From Planococcus rifietoensis (GTDB lineage Bacteria > Bacillota > Bacilli > Bacillales_A > Planococcaceae): a DNA stretch of 64,000 nucleotides. The stretch is taken from contig NZ_CP013659.2 in NCBI RefSeq assembly GCF_001465795.2, forward strand, positions 558,001 to 622,000, read 5' to 3'. The notes under the pieces were generated by a model. The model made no database searches, was not told the origin of the DNA, and was given only the letters and a program-made list of their open reading frames with translations. Shown one piece after another: positions 42,153 through 50,322 of the stretch. Within the stretch, counting starts at the first letter, position 1. Each line of letters opens with the position of its first letter. The position numbers and the translations under genes were made by a program.

Positions 42153-44186
42153 ATGGAATTATTGCTGACTATCCTGATCCTGCTGATCGCGCTCCTCGTC
42201 TCCAATGTAGTGAGCCACTATGTGCCGCAAGTGCCGGCAGCGCTTATCCAAGTGGCGCTTGGGACGATCATCGTGCTGGTCTTCGAGGATTTTACATTTG
42301 AATTGGAAGCCGAATGGTTTCTGCTGTTGTTTATCGCACCGCTCCTGTTCAACGATGGGCGGCATTTTCCGCGTGAGGAATTATGGCGCATGCGGGGGCC
42401 GATTTTCGGCAATGCCGTCATCCTGGTGCTGCTGACGACTTTGATCGGCGGTTATTTTATCCACTGGCTCATTGAAGACATCCCGCTCGCCGCTGCGTTT
42501 GCACTCGCAGCCATCCTGTCGCCGACGGACCCTGTCGCCGTAAACGGTATCTCTCAGCGCGTCCGCATCCCGAGCAATGTCCTGAGCCTCGTGCGCGGCG
42601 AATCGCTGATCAATGATGCCTCGGGGCTCGTTGCATTCAATTACGCAGTCGCCGCAGTCGTCACCGGAACCTTCTCGCTATACTCCGCTATTTTTAATTT
42701 CTCCTATAAATTTTTGGCCGGGGCACTTCTTGGAGCCGTAATCGCTTTGCTGTTTGTCGGCATTCGCTTATTGTTCCGCAAACAAGGAATCAATGACGTC
42801 ACGTTCCATTCACTTTTGCAAATCATGACGCCGTTCATCATCTTTGTCGTGGCGGAGGAATTATTAGGGGCATCCGGCGTTATCGCCGTGGTCGTTGGGG
42901 GAATTGTCCATTCGCTTGTGCAGGAAGATACCGAAGCGCTGGTCGCAGAAGAGCAGATGCTGACGGAAAATATTTGGACGATCATCACCTTCGTGCTGAA
43001 CGGCATCATCTTCTTGCTGCTCGGGCTCAACATCCCGGGCGCGATGAGCGGCGCGTTGGAAAATCCGAGTATGGATGAAAGTGTCTTGCTGTCGTATGTA
43101 TTGGCGATTACCGCTATGCTGCTCGGCATCCGTTTTATTTGGGCCTATTTATTCTCCCATTATGAATACCGCTTCGGCAAAATGGAAGACGCTGCAAAGC
43201 CGAGCCTCAAGCTGACTTTATTCGTCAGCCTGACGGGCGTCCGCGGAACAGTGACCATGGTCGGGATTTTGTCCTTGCCGATGATCATTGAAGGCGGCTA
43301 TATTTTCCCGCAGCGTTCATTGCTGCTGTTCCTGGCAGTCGGGACGATCCTCCTGACACTGCTGCTCGCGACCGCTTGCTTGCCATTGCTCAGCAAAGGC
43401 AAATTGGCGGGAAGCGATGACGGTGATACAATCGATTTGGAAGAAGCGCGGCGGCGCATTTTGCTGGCATCGATCGCCCGCATCAAATCGGAAATGACCG
43501 AAGCGAATGAAACAGCAGCTTATGAATTGATGGATGAATACCGTTTGCGTTTCCAGCAAGTCCAGCCTGAAGGCGAAGAAGCGAAAGAGGCGAACAAGAA
43601 ATACCAGCGCCGCATGAAGGAAGTGCGGCTGCGGGCTTTGAAAGCCGAGCGCCGTTTTATCGAGAGGCTGAAGAAGACAGAAGGGATGGAACGGGAGGTC
43701 TATGCGGCTTTCGAGCATTCGCTGAACCGACGTGAGGAAGCGATCGCCCATAACGCCCGTTCAACTCTATTGTATTTACAAGGCAAGCTGATCCGCGCAT
43801 GGCGCAGGTTCCGCGGGGAAAACTGGCAGGATGAGGAAATTCGCCTGGTTGAATACCAGGTCGGCCGCGAGGTGCAATTGAAGGCACTTGAAGCCGCCCT
43901 GGAGAACTTGGAAGCCTATCATCAAAAAGCTTCCCGCAAAGATATCGTCGAAGCGGTTTTGACCGAGTACCGGAAAATGATCAGCCGTTTGAGAAAGCCC
44001 GAAACTTTGTACGATGAACGTTACGAGATGCAAAAAGAAGAATTGCGCATCAACGTCATGGATATGGGGCGTGCCAAAATCTACGAAATGTACGATGCCG
44101 CAGAAATCACACGGCAACAGGCGAAAGAATTAAGGAAATACATCAATTACATCGAAAGCGTCACCTTGTACGATCCGACGGAATAA
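42153..44186 (+). CDS. nhaK: CPA1-family Na+(K+)/H+ antiporter
   Basis: A 677-residue antiporter, close in length and plan to B. subtilis NhaK. About twelve helices (to about residue 410) hold the conserved SPTDPVAV (about 126-133) and GESLINDASGLV (about 149-160), with the transport Asp residues. A 260-residue charged cytoplasmic domain follows. It exports Na+ or K+ in exchange for protons. GGGGAATATCG precedes the ATG. GGGTAT at 42114 could be part of a stress promoter but the upstream box (GGATAA) is poor. Confidence 0.92.
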   Translation: MELLLTILILLIALLVSNVVSHYVPQVPAALIQVALGTIIVLVFEDFTFELEAEWFLLLFIAPLLFNDGRHFPREELWRMRGPIFGNAVILVLLTTLIGGYFIHWLIEDIPLAAAFALAAILSPTDPVAVNGISQRVRIPSNVLSLVRGESLINDASGLVAFNYAVAAVVTGTFSLYSAIFNFSYKFLAGALLGAVIALLFVGIRLLFRKQGINDVTFHSLLQIMTPFIIFVVAEELLGASGVIAVVVGGIVHSLVQEDTEALVAEEQMLTENIWTIITFVLNGIIFLLLGLNIPGAMSGALENPSMDESVLLSYVLAITAMLLGIRFIWAYLFSHYEYRFGKMEDAAKPSLKLTLFVSLTGVRGTVTMVGILSLPMIIEGGYIFPQRSLLLFLAVGTILLTLLLATACLPLLSKGKLAGSDDGDTIDLEEARRRILLASIARIKSEMTEANETAAYELMDEYRLRFQQVQPEGEEAKEANKKYQRRMKEVRLRALKAERRFIERLKKTEGMEREVYAAFEHSLNRREEAIAHNARSTLLYLQGKLIRAWRRFRGENWQDEEIRLVEYQVGREVQLKALEAALENLEAYHQKASRKDIVEAVLTEYRKMISRLRKPETLYDERYEMQKEELRINVMDMGRAKIYEMYDAAEITRQQAKELRKYINYIESVTLYDPTE

Positions 44187-44213
44187 AAGCAGAAGCTCAG
44201 GCTTCTGCTTTTT
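44185..44213 (+). terminator. Intrinsic terminator of the antiporter gene
   Basis: AAAAGCAGAAGC-tcag-GCTTCTGCTTTTT immediately follows the stop. A near-copy recurs at 44460-44486. Confidence 0.9.
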
Positions 44214-44297
44214 AGTATATTGAATAAGTTCGCAATCCACTATAAGCCAACGAAGAAACTGGCTTTTCGACATTATATAATCAGTGGTTTGCCTGAG

Positions 44298-44434
44298 TGT
44301 TTGGAGAAGCGTTTGCTCGACTCCTGTGGGAGCAGCGAAGCGACGGGTTTGAGAGACCCCGCAGGAACGAAGTGACGAGGAGGCTCGATTCCCGCCCCAC
44401 GGAAAGCGAGTAATAAGCTTCGGAAAATGCGATT
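44298..44434 (-). repeat. Dispersed 136-bp hairpin repeat, copy 2 (inverted)
   Basis: This is the reverse-strand equivalent of the elements at 1542-1677 and 59161-59296, keeping CCGAAGCTTA..CTCGCTTTCCGTG and the GTCGAGC..CGCTTCTCCAAACAC end. It is the least conserved in its middle. It lies between two copies of a terminator, in the 473-base gap 44187-44659, where no gene is seen. Confidence 0.82.
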
Positions 44435-44459
44435 ATCAAGTGTTTCTCTACAGCTTAGA

Positions 44460-44486
44460 AAGCAGAGGCTCAGGCTTCTGCTTTTT
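44460..44486 (+). terminator. Duplicated terminator copy
   Basis: AAGCAGAGGC-tca-GGCTTCTGCTTTTT differs from the antiporter terminator at 44185-44213 by one base in the shared 26 bases. No gene ends nearby, so it is likely a duplicate rather than a working terminator. Confidence 0.7.
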
Positions 44487-44659
44487 CATATGGATTGAAA
44501 AATCTGTCACTTCTGTAAATGACATGCTTTCTTCAAAATAAAAAGCGAACAAATTTTTAAAAATCTATTGAATCGTCCGTTATATAGCGTAGACTAGGTT
44601 TATAGATTGCGGTTTAATTGAAAAATCGTTGTCAGTTCCGAAGAAAGCGAGGAGAAGAG

Positions 44660-45481
44660 ATGGAGAAAGTAGAATTGAAAACTGTTATTAAGGATTGGCG
44701 TTTGCATGCCATTGCATTCATTTTGGTAGCCATCACCGAAGCGATCGGCCAATTCAGCATTGCTGTGGGGCCAGGAGTTATTCTATTATTACCGATGCTA
44801 TATGCATTCTTTTTGGGTCTTGGCTTATATTTCACGCCGCTCATTTCCGAGAAAAACGCCAAAAATGCAGAACCGCTCATTATTTTAGGGGTGACATTGC
44901 TCATTGCCAAAATCGGGGTCACAATCGGGCCGCAAATTGAAGCGATTATCGCAGCGGGTCCGGCACTTTTACTGCAGGAACTTGGCAATTTGGGAACGAT
45001 TTTCCTGGCACTGCCGCTTGCGGTGCTGCTCGGGTTCCGTCGTGAAAGCATCGGCATGACCCACTCGATTGCACGTGAGCCGAATGTCGGGCTGATCGTT
45101 AACAAGTTCGGATTCTCTTCGCCAGAGGGCCGCGGCGTCATGGCGGTCTATATTTTCGGAACAGTGTTTGGAGCCGTTTTTCTCGGCTTAATATCTGGAT
45201 TGCTTGCGACGGCGACGCCGCTGCATCCTCTGTCGTTCGCCATGGCATCGGGCGTCGGGAGCGGGTCGATGATGGCTGCGGCCAGTGGTTCGCTGATTGG
45301 TGCATATCCGGAATTGGAAGAACAGATTGTTGCCTTTGCGGGAGCGAGCAATTTGCTGTCGCTTTCTACTGGCTTGTATTTCAGTATCTTCATCGGCTTG
45401 CCGCTGACGGAGAAATTGTACAGCATCATGATGAGACGATCGGAACGAAAAGCTGCAAAAGGAGGCGGGCCGAATGCTTAA
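44660..45481 (+). CDS. DUF3100 membrane protein
   Basis: A 273-residue membrane protein with about eight helices (GPGVILLLPMLYAFFLGLGL; LIILGVTLLIAKIGV; GSGSMMAAASG near 200) typical of DUF3100. Its mirrored Gly-rich helices suggest an uncharacterised transporter. ATG at 44660 follows GAGGAG; the frame continues upstream without a better site. Its end overlaps the start of the next membrane gene by eight bases, so the pair is translationally coupled. Confidence 0.85.
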   Translation: MEKVELKTVIKDWRLHAIAFILVAITEAIGQFSIAVGPGVILLLPMLYAFFLGLGLYFTPLISEKNAKNAEPLIILGVTLLIAKIGVTIGPQIEAIIAAGPALLLQELGNLGTIFLALPLAVLLGFRRESIGMTHSIAREPNVGLIVNKFGFSSPEGRGVMAVYIFGTVFGAVFLGLISGLLATATPLHPLSFAMASGVGSGSMMAAASGSLIGAYPELEEQIVAFAGASNLLSLSTGLYFSIFIGLPLTEKLYSIMMRRSERKAAKGGGPNA

Positions 45482-45926
45482 GAGTGTCATCGAATGGACG
45501 TGGGTATTGGCTATTTTCGGCGTCGCCGCCTTGATCGGCAATTGGTTCGGCATGGACGTCTTGCCATGGGAAGCGATTCCGGGAATGCTAATCTTGATCG
45601 CGGTAAGCCTCGTCGGTTTAATGCTGGAGAAAGCATTGCCCTTCAGCATGCCGGCAGTCGGCTATATCGGCATACTTGCCATCATCATTTCCTTGCCGTG
45701 GTTTCCGGGTTCGGATTATGTCGTTGCCTGGACCAGCCAAATCGGCATTCTGGCTCTTGCCACCCCGATTCTCGCTTATGCCGGCATCTCGGTCGGATCG
45801 AACTGGGCAGATTTTCGCAAACTGGGCTTCCGGAGCTTTTTGGTCGCCATCGCAGTATTCCTCGGAACTTTCATTGGTTCAGCGCTGATCGCTGAAGTGA
45901 TCTTGCGCTGGCAAGGCATTATCTAA
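45474..45926 (+). CDS. Membrane partner of the DUF3100 protein
   Basis: A 150-residue protein with four or five helices (VLAIFGVAALIGNWFG near 11; LILIAVSLVGLML near 38; SFLVAIAVFLGTFIGSALI near 120). AAAGGAGGCGGG precedes the ATG at 45474, inside the upstream gene. Paired overlapping genes of this kind usually make a two-subunit membrane complex. The family is uncertain (DUF340/LysO-like fold possible). Confidence 0.78.
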   Translation: MLKSVIEWTWVLAIFGVAALIGNWFGMDVLPWEAIPGMLILIAVSLVGLMLEKALPFSMPAVGYIGILAIIISLPWFPGSDYVVAWTSQIGILALATPILAYAGISVGSNWADFRKLGFRSFLVAIAVFLGTFIGSALIAEVILRWQGII

Positions 45927-45928
45927 AG

Positions 45929-45966
45929 AAAAAATCCCCGCAGCGGTATTTGCTGCGGGGATTTTT
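45929..45966 (+). terminator. Intrinsic terminator
   Basis: AAAAATCCCCGCAGC pairs with GCTGCGGGGATTTTT; it ends the DUF3100 pair. Confidence 0.9.
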
Positions 45967-45986
45967 GATCGAGCGCCAAAAGAAAT

Positions 45987-46014
45987 GGCCCGATGCAGTC
46001 AACTGCATCGGGCC
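45987..46014. repeat. Perfect 28-base inverted repeat
   Basis: GGCCCGATGCAGT-CA-ACTGCATCGGGCC, a 13-bp perfect stem with a two-base loop, follows 20 bases after the terminator at 45929-45966. No T-run follows on the plus strand, so it is not a canonical terminator there. Confidence 0.72.
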
Positions 46015-46181
46015 TTCAAAAAATTTGGGGGTGAAGGGGAAGCTCACTAAACGCTTCTGTTTATTAGTTACCACATGTCGATCAAGGCTAAACATCTTGC
46101 CGCAACTTTTTGAAACTTGTACATTCTATATAGATAGACTTTTTTGAACGATCGCATTTATTCAGATGGAGGGGGAGTAAG

Positions 46182-47327
46182 ATGAAAATTATTGTGGCAC
46201 CGGATTCTTTTAAAGGCAGCATCTCTGCTGAGCAAGCAGCGCGCGCAATGGCTGAAGGAATACTGGATGCAGCTCCAGGGAGCGAAGTCATCGAATTGCC
46301 GTCCGCGGATGGTGGCGAAGGCACCATGGCGAATCTCGTCGCAGCAACAAATGGCCGCATCGTTACACAACAAGTTTCAGGGCCGCTTGGCGAGTTGGTC
46401 TCTGCCAGTTATGGTGTGCTCGGAAACGGCAAGACTTGTGTCATTGAACTTGCAGAGGCATCGGGCCTGACCTTGCTTTCAGAAACAGAACGCGACCCGG
46501 AGCGTGCGTCGACGGAAGGCACCGGCGAATTGATCCGTTATGCGCTTGACGCGGGGTTCCGGGATTTTATTATTGGGCTTGGTGGCAGCGCGACGAATGA
46601 CGGCGGCACAGGAATTCTCCGCGCGCTCGGCATGCGATTTCTCGATGCCGCAGGTGAGGCGCTGGCGCCAGGAGCTGGTACCTTGGGTGAACTACATGCG
46701 ATAGATGAGGGTTCTTTTGACACGCGCATCCGGGATTGCCGATTCGTCATCGCGAGCGATGTCGACAATCCACTGATTGGCCCAAATGGCGCTTCGTATG
46801 TATTCGGTCCTCAAAAAGGTGCAACGGGTGAAATGGCAGGGGCGCTGGACGTGAAGTTACGCCATTACGCAGATTTTGTGGAAAAACAGACCGGACTTGC
46901 TTTGCATGATTATCCGGGAGCGGGGGCTGCAGGCGGCGCAGGCGGCGCGTTTTTGGCATTCTTTCCAGCTATTATGCAGCGCGGTATCGATGTCGTTCTT
47001 GAGGCTTCAGGTTTTTCAGAAAGCGTGGCGTCGAGTGATTTGATTTTCACAGGCGAAGGAAAATCGGACCGCCAGACTTTATCCGGAAAAACAGCTTTTG
47101 GCATTGCCCAAATGGCCGCTGCCCACGATAAGCCGGTCATCTTATTGTCAGGCGCGATTGACCCCGAAAGCCGCAAGGACTTGATGCACTTTTTCGAAGA
47201 AGTGCATTCAGTATCAGGTGGAGCTGTGACCGAAAAACAATCGATGGACAACGCCTATGTGCATGTGCGCAAACGGGCAGCGGAAATCCTCAACACTTAT
47301 TTGGACAATCATCCACAATCCGATTAA
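46182..47327 (+). CDS. glxK: Glycerate kinase (GarK/GlxK type)
   Basis: A 381-residue type I glycerate kinase that phosphorylates D-glycerate, probably to 2-phosphoglycerate. Conserved motifs are APDSFKGS (residues 6-13), ADGGEGT (about 42-48), GLGGSATNDGG (about 130-140), GAAGGAGGAFLAF (about 249-261) and GEGKSDRQT (about 290). GGAGGGGGAG precedes the ATG. It lies just after the DUF3100 membrane pair, separated by one terminator. It would feed glycerate from photorespiratory-like or sugar-acid pathways into glycolysis. Confidence 0.93.
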   Translation: MKIIVAPDSFKGSISAEQAARAMAEGILDAAPGSEVIELPSADGGEGTMANLVAATNGRIVTQQVSGPLGELVSASYGVLGNGKTCVIELAEASGLTLLSETERDPERASTEGTGELIRYALDAGFRDFIIGLGGSATNDGGTGILRALGMRFLDAAGEALAPGAGTLGELHAIDEGSFDTRIRDCRFVIASDVDNPLIGPNGASYVFGPQKGATGEMAGALDVKLRHYADFVEKQTGLALHDYPGAGAAGGAGGAFLAFFPAIMQRGIDVVLEASGFSESVASSDLIFTGEGKSDRQTLSGKTAFGIAQMAAAHDKPVILLSGAIDPESRKDLMHFFEEVHSVSGGAVTEKQSMDNAYVHVRKRAAEILNTYLDNHPQSD

Positions 47328-47445
47328 GCATCCAGACAATTTTTATTTCGCACCAGGTGTAGCCAAAGGCGAAACGGGGTAAAAATCATTAACTGCCCCA
47401 AGCATGGATACATGCAGGCGAAATGAAAATAAGGAGGGATTTCCC

Positions 47446-47805
47446 GTGATGACGCCAATGACCAGAAGCAGGCTTCGGAAAGAAACCAACAGTTTGTATG
47501 CAGACATGATGGCTTTTTATAAACGTTTTTCCAAGGTCCACGAACCAGGGCCAACCGATTTACAGCGGATGAAATTGAATCTGGATAGGCTCCATCCAAC
47601 TTCAACTGGAGAACAGATTGAAGCGATCCGTTTTTTGGAATTCTTTTTGGCGATCCATCTCGGGCAAATCGATTCCGTCCATGAAGCAGAGCGCATCCAA
47701 TTGCTCGTACGTGCGAAAGAATACACAACCCGGGACACAAGGCAACGGCATGCGCTGAGAAAATGGCGGCGCGAAGTGGAAGAAAGCAGCGAACAAGCTG
47801 TTTGA
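47446..47805 (+). CDS. Hypothetical 119-residue protein
   Basis: A soluble, charged, helical protein with an Arg-rich C terminus (KWRREVEESSEQAV); no domain recognised. AAGGAGGG (47431-47438) lies eight bases before GTG 47446 and eleven before ATG 47449, so either start is possible. Monocistronic, ending at a terminator. Confidence 0.65.
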   Translation: MMTPMTRSRLRKETNSLYADMMAFYKRFSKVHEPGPTDLQRMKLNLDRLHPTSTGEQIEAIRFLEFFLAIHLGQIDSVHEAERIQLLVRAKEYTTRDTRQRHALRKWRREVEESSEQAV

Positions 47806-47808
47806 GAC

Positions 47809-47836
47809 AAAAGAGCCGCGAGCGGCTCTTTTTTTA
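47809..47836 (+). terminator. Intrinsic terminator
   Basis: AAAGAGCCGC-ga-GCGGCTCTTTTTTT; very short loop, strong U-tract. Confidence 0.87.
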
Positions 47837-47917
47837 TTGCCTGGAATTCCATGCTCCATAGCAAAAGGAAACGCGCTATAATGAATCTGTTATTTAACCT
47901 TGAATGGAGGCCGAACG

Positions 47918-49216
47918 ATGGCTAATGGAAGAACAAAAGCAGGCAGTCAAACGCTTGAAAGCTATGTCGAGTCGCCGGAAAAACTGCAGGGCTTGTATAA
48001 GCGCACCTTATGGATTGTCATGCTCTCGCAAATTTTCGGTGGAGCTGGCTTGGCTGCGGGGATTACAGTAGGCGCGTTGCTCGCGCGAGATATGCTTGGT
48101 ACGGAAAGCTATGCGGGGCTTCCGGTCTTTCTCTTTACGCTCGGATCAGCAGGAGCGGCGCTCGTTGTCGGGCGCTTGTCCCAGCGTTTCGGCCGCAGGA
48201 CAGGCTTGGCTGCCGGGTTTGTTACAGGCGGCATCGGTTCGATCGGTGTCGTATTTGCCGCGATATGGGGCAATGTCTTTCTACTATTCCTGTCGCTTGT
48301 CATCTACGGGGCAGGAACGGCGACGAATCTTCAAGCGCGTTATGCAGGAACAGACTTGGCAAGCACGAAGCAGCGTGGAACGGCCATTAGCATCGCTATG
48401 GTGGCGACAACGTTCGGTGCATTTGCCGGACCGAATCTTGTTGGCGTCATGGGAAGTTTCGCTGAATCCATCGGGGTTCCGTCACTTGCCGGCCCGTTCA
48501 TTTTAGCGGGAGCTGCATACATACTGGCAGGCATCGTGTTATTTGCGCTATTGCGGCCAGATCCGCTCATGGTGTCGCGTTTTATCAGCGATCAGCAAAA
48601 GCGGGATCAAGCCGCGTCAGGAGAAGAACAAGTAGCGGGCCCAGCGGTCAATAGCCGCGGTGTTTTCCTCGGCGCAACAGTTATGGTCATCACACAAATT
48701 GTCATGGTTGCGATCATGACCATGACGCCGGTACATATGGGCCACCACGGCCATAGCCTCAATGCAATCGGCATGGTCATCGGCATCCATGTAGCGGCAA
48801 TGTATTTGCCCTCGCTTGTGACTGGGGTGCTGGTCGATAAGGCCGGGCGCGTCGCAATGGTCGTCGCAGCGGGAGTGACCTTGCTCGCAGCTGGGCTTGT
48901 TGCGGCCTTCGCTCCTGGCGATTCGCTGTTTGTACTGATTCTGGCATTAGCGCTGCTTGGGCTTGGCTGGAACTTCGGGTTGATCAGCGGCACGGCATTG
49001 ATTGTCGATTCGACGAAACCGAAAGCGCGGGCGAAAACACAAGGGTCGGTCGATGTCCTGATCGCCCTGGCCGGCGCGACTGGAGGCGGCATGTCGGGGA
49101 TGGTCGTAGCCGGCACGAGCTTTGCGGTGCTGTCGCTTGCTGGCGGAATCCTGTCATTGTTATTGGTGCCTGTCGTCATTTGGTTTTGGCGCAGTCAAGA
49201 AACCAGTGTTTCATAA
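47918..49216 (+). CDS. MFS-family exporter
   Basis: A 432-residue major-facilitator protein with 12 helices. The loop 2-3 signature is GRLSQRFGRRTG (about residues 91-102), and a related motif lies after helix 8 (GVLVDKAGRV near 308). VHMGHHGHSLNAIG around helix 7 suggests a drug/H+ antiporter-like subgroup. ATG at 47918 follows GGAGG; the frame's ATG at 47900 is upstream of it. Substrate unknown. A TATAAT at 47877-47882 may be part of its promoter. Confidence 0.9.
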   Translation: MANGRTKAGSQTLESYVESPEKLQGLYKRTLWIVMLSQIFGGAGLAAGITVGALLARDMLGTESYAGLPVFLFTLGSAGAALVVGRLSQRFGRRTGLAAGFVTGGIGSIGVVFAAIWGNVFLLFLSLVIYGAGTATNLQARYAGTDLASTKQRGTAISIAMVATTFGAFAGPNLVGVMGSFAESIGVPSLAGPFILAGAAYILAGIVLFALLRPDPLMVSRFISDQQKRDQAASGEEQVAGPAVNSRGVFLGATVMVITQIVMVAIMTMTPVHMGHHGHSLNAIGMVIGIHVAAMYLPSLVTGVLVDKAGRVAMVVAAGVTLLAAGLVAAFAPGDSLFVLILALALLGLGWNFGLISGTALIVDSTKPKARAKTQGSVDVLIALAGATGGGMSGMVVAGTSFAVLSLAGGILSLLLVPVVIWFWRSQETSVS

Positions 49217-49219
49217 GGA

Positions 49220-49249
49220 ACGGAGGCTTGGATGCCTCCGCTTTTTTTA
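49220..49249 (+). terminator. Intrinsic terminator
   Basis: CGGAGGC-ttggat-GCCTCCG followed by C and T7. Confidence 0.85.
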
Positions 49250-49339
49250 TTCTCATGGAATTTTAATGTTCTCCTCAGCAGTCACTCAGCCTGCGCGGAT
49301 ATGCTAGAACTATCATAAAGCGAGAAAGGGTGTTTGAAG

Positions 49340-50194
49340 ATGAAGAAAATGACAGCAGGAATGGCCGCAGTGATTTTATTGGCAGGATGCGGCACAGCAC
49401 AAGATACGAGCCAAACGACAACAGCGGATACTGAAAATGCAACGCAGCAACAGACAGATGCAACAAATGGCGATAGCGGAAAAGCGCAAGGTGCGTCCAC
49501 TGAACAAGCGGACAGCGCGGAGAAGGAAGCAAAAGCTAACCAATCAGCATCTCCAGCAGCAAACGGCGAGATCCGCGAATTCGACTTGGATTTGAAGTTC
49601 ACGGATGACCGTGAATGGGAATTTGATTACGACCGAAACGAAGCGTCGATCGAGCGCGATTCCGGAGACCGGTTATCTGGCCAGCAAGCCCAAGATGAAT
49701 TTGCGCAGCTTTTCCAAGCCATCCAGTTTTCAACGGAACGCCCACTGGAGGACATCAAGCGCGAGGTGTTGGAAGCAGTCAATGCCGAGCAAGAGGGCGT
49801 GCGGGATTTTGAGATGGATGTAAAATTTGATTCAGGAGAAGAAATGGAAATCAATCACGATGTGAGAAACGGTGAAACTTCTGAAGAACTTAACGAATTT
49901 TCGCTTGAACTTAAGTTTGTGGATGGCGGTGAATCGAGTTATGACTTCGAAAGCGATGAGCGGGAAGCGGAGATCGAGCGCCGTGATGGATCGGAAAACG
50001 AAGGGGCAGCAGCACTTGAAGAGATGGAACAGTTGCTCAATCAAGTCAACATCGCGACGGACCGTTCCATTGATGACATGAAAGCCGAAGTGCTGCAGGC
50101 ATTGTCGATCGATGCGGGTGAAGTAGAGGATTTTGAACTTGAAGTGGATTATCGTGGCGGTGAAGAGCTTAAGTTTTCACATGATATGAAATAA
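49340..50194 (+). CDS. Lipoprotein with two YusW-like domains
   Basis: A 284-residue lipoprotein: signal with lipobox LAGC (Cys19), a 55-residue Gln/Thr/Ser linker, then two tandem YusW-like domains. The first (about residues 75-175) begins IREFDLDLKF and holds RPLEDIKREVLEAV; the second (about 180-284) begins LNEFSLELKF and holds RSIDDMKAEVLQAL. B. subtilis YusW has one such domain. AAAGGGTG precedes the ATG at 49340. Function unknown; a surface binding or envelope role is likely. Confidence 0.85.
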   Translation: MKKMTAGMAAVILLAGCGTAQDTSQTTTADTENATQQQTDATNGDSGKAQGASTEQADSAEKEAKANQSASPAANGEIREFDLDLKFTDDREWEFDYDRNEASIERDSGDRLSGQQAQDEFAQLFQAIQFSTERPLEDIKREVLEAVNAEQEGVRDFEMDVKFDSGEEMEINHDVRNGETSEELNEFSLELKFVDGGESSYDFESDEREAEIERRDGSENEGAAALEEMEQLLNQVNIATDRSIDDMKAEVLQALSIDAGEVEDFELEVDYRGGEELKFSHDMK

Positions 50195-50278
50195 CCCGTT
50201 GTATCCGATTTTGGGAAAAGCCATGTCCTAAGGATGGGTTGAACACTGATTCTATCAAGCCTCAGTTACGGACATAAC

Positions 50279-50311
50279 GAAACCCCTCACCTGCATTGGT
50301 GAGGGGTTTCG
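50279..50311. terminator. Bidirectional intrinsic terminator
   Basis: CGAAACCCCTCACC-tgcatt-GGTGAGGGGTTTCG; ends the ABC operon on the minus strand and follows the YusW-like gene. Confidence 0.85.
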
Positions 50312-50322
50312 CTTGATTCCAT

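Noticed and set aside
44603..44616. TAGATTGCGGTTTA, resembling the TAGACTGCGGTCTA operator at 9103
   Set aside because: Both arms carry C-to-T changes that destroy the symmetry and the spacing to the neighbouring partial site differs, so it is probably chance.
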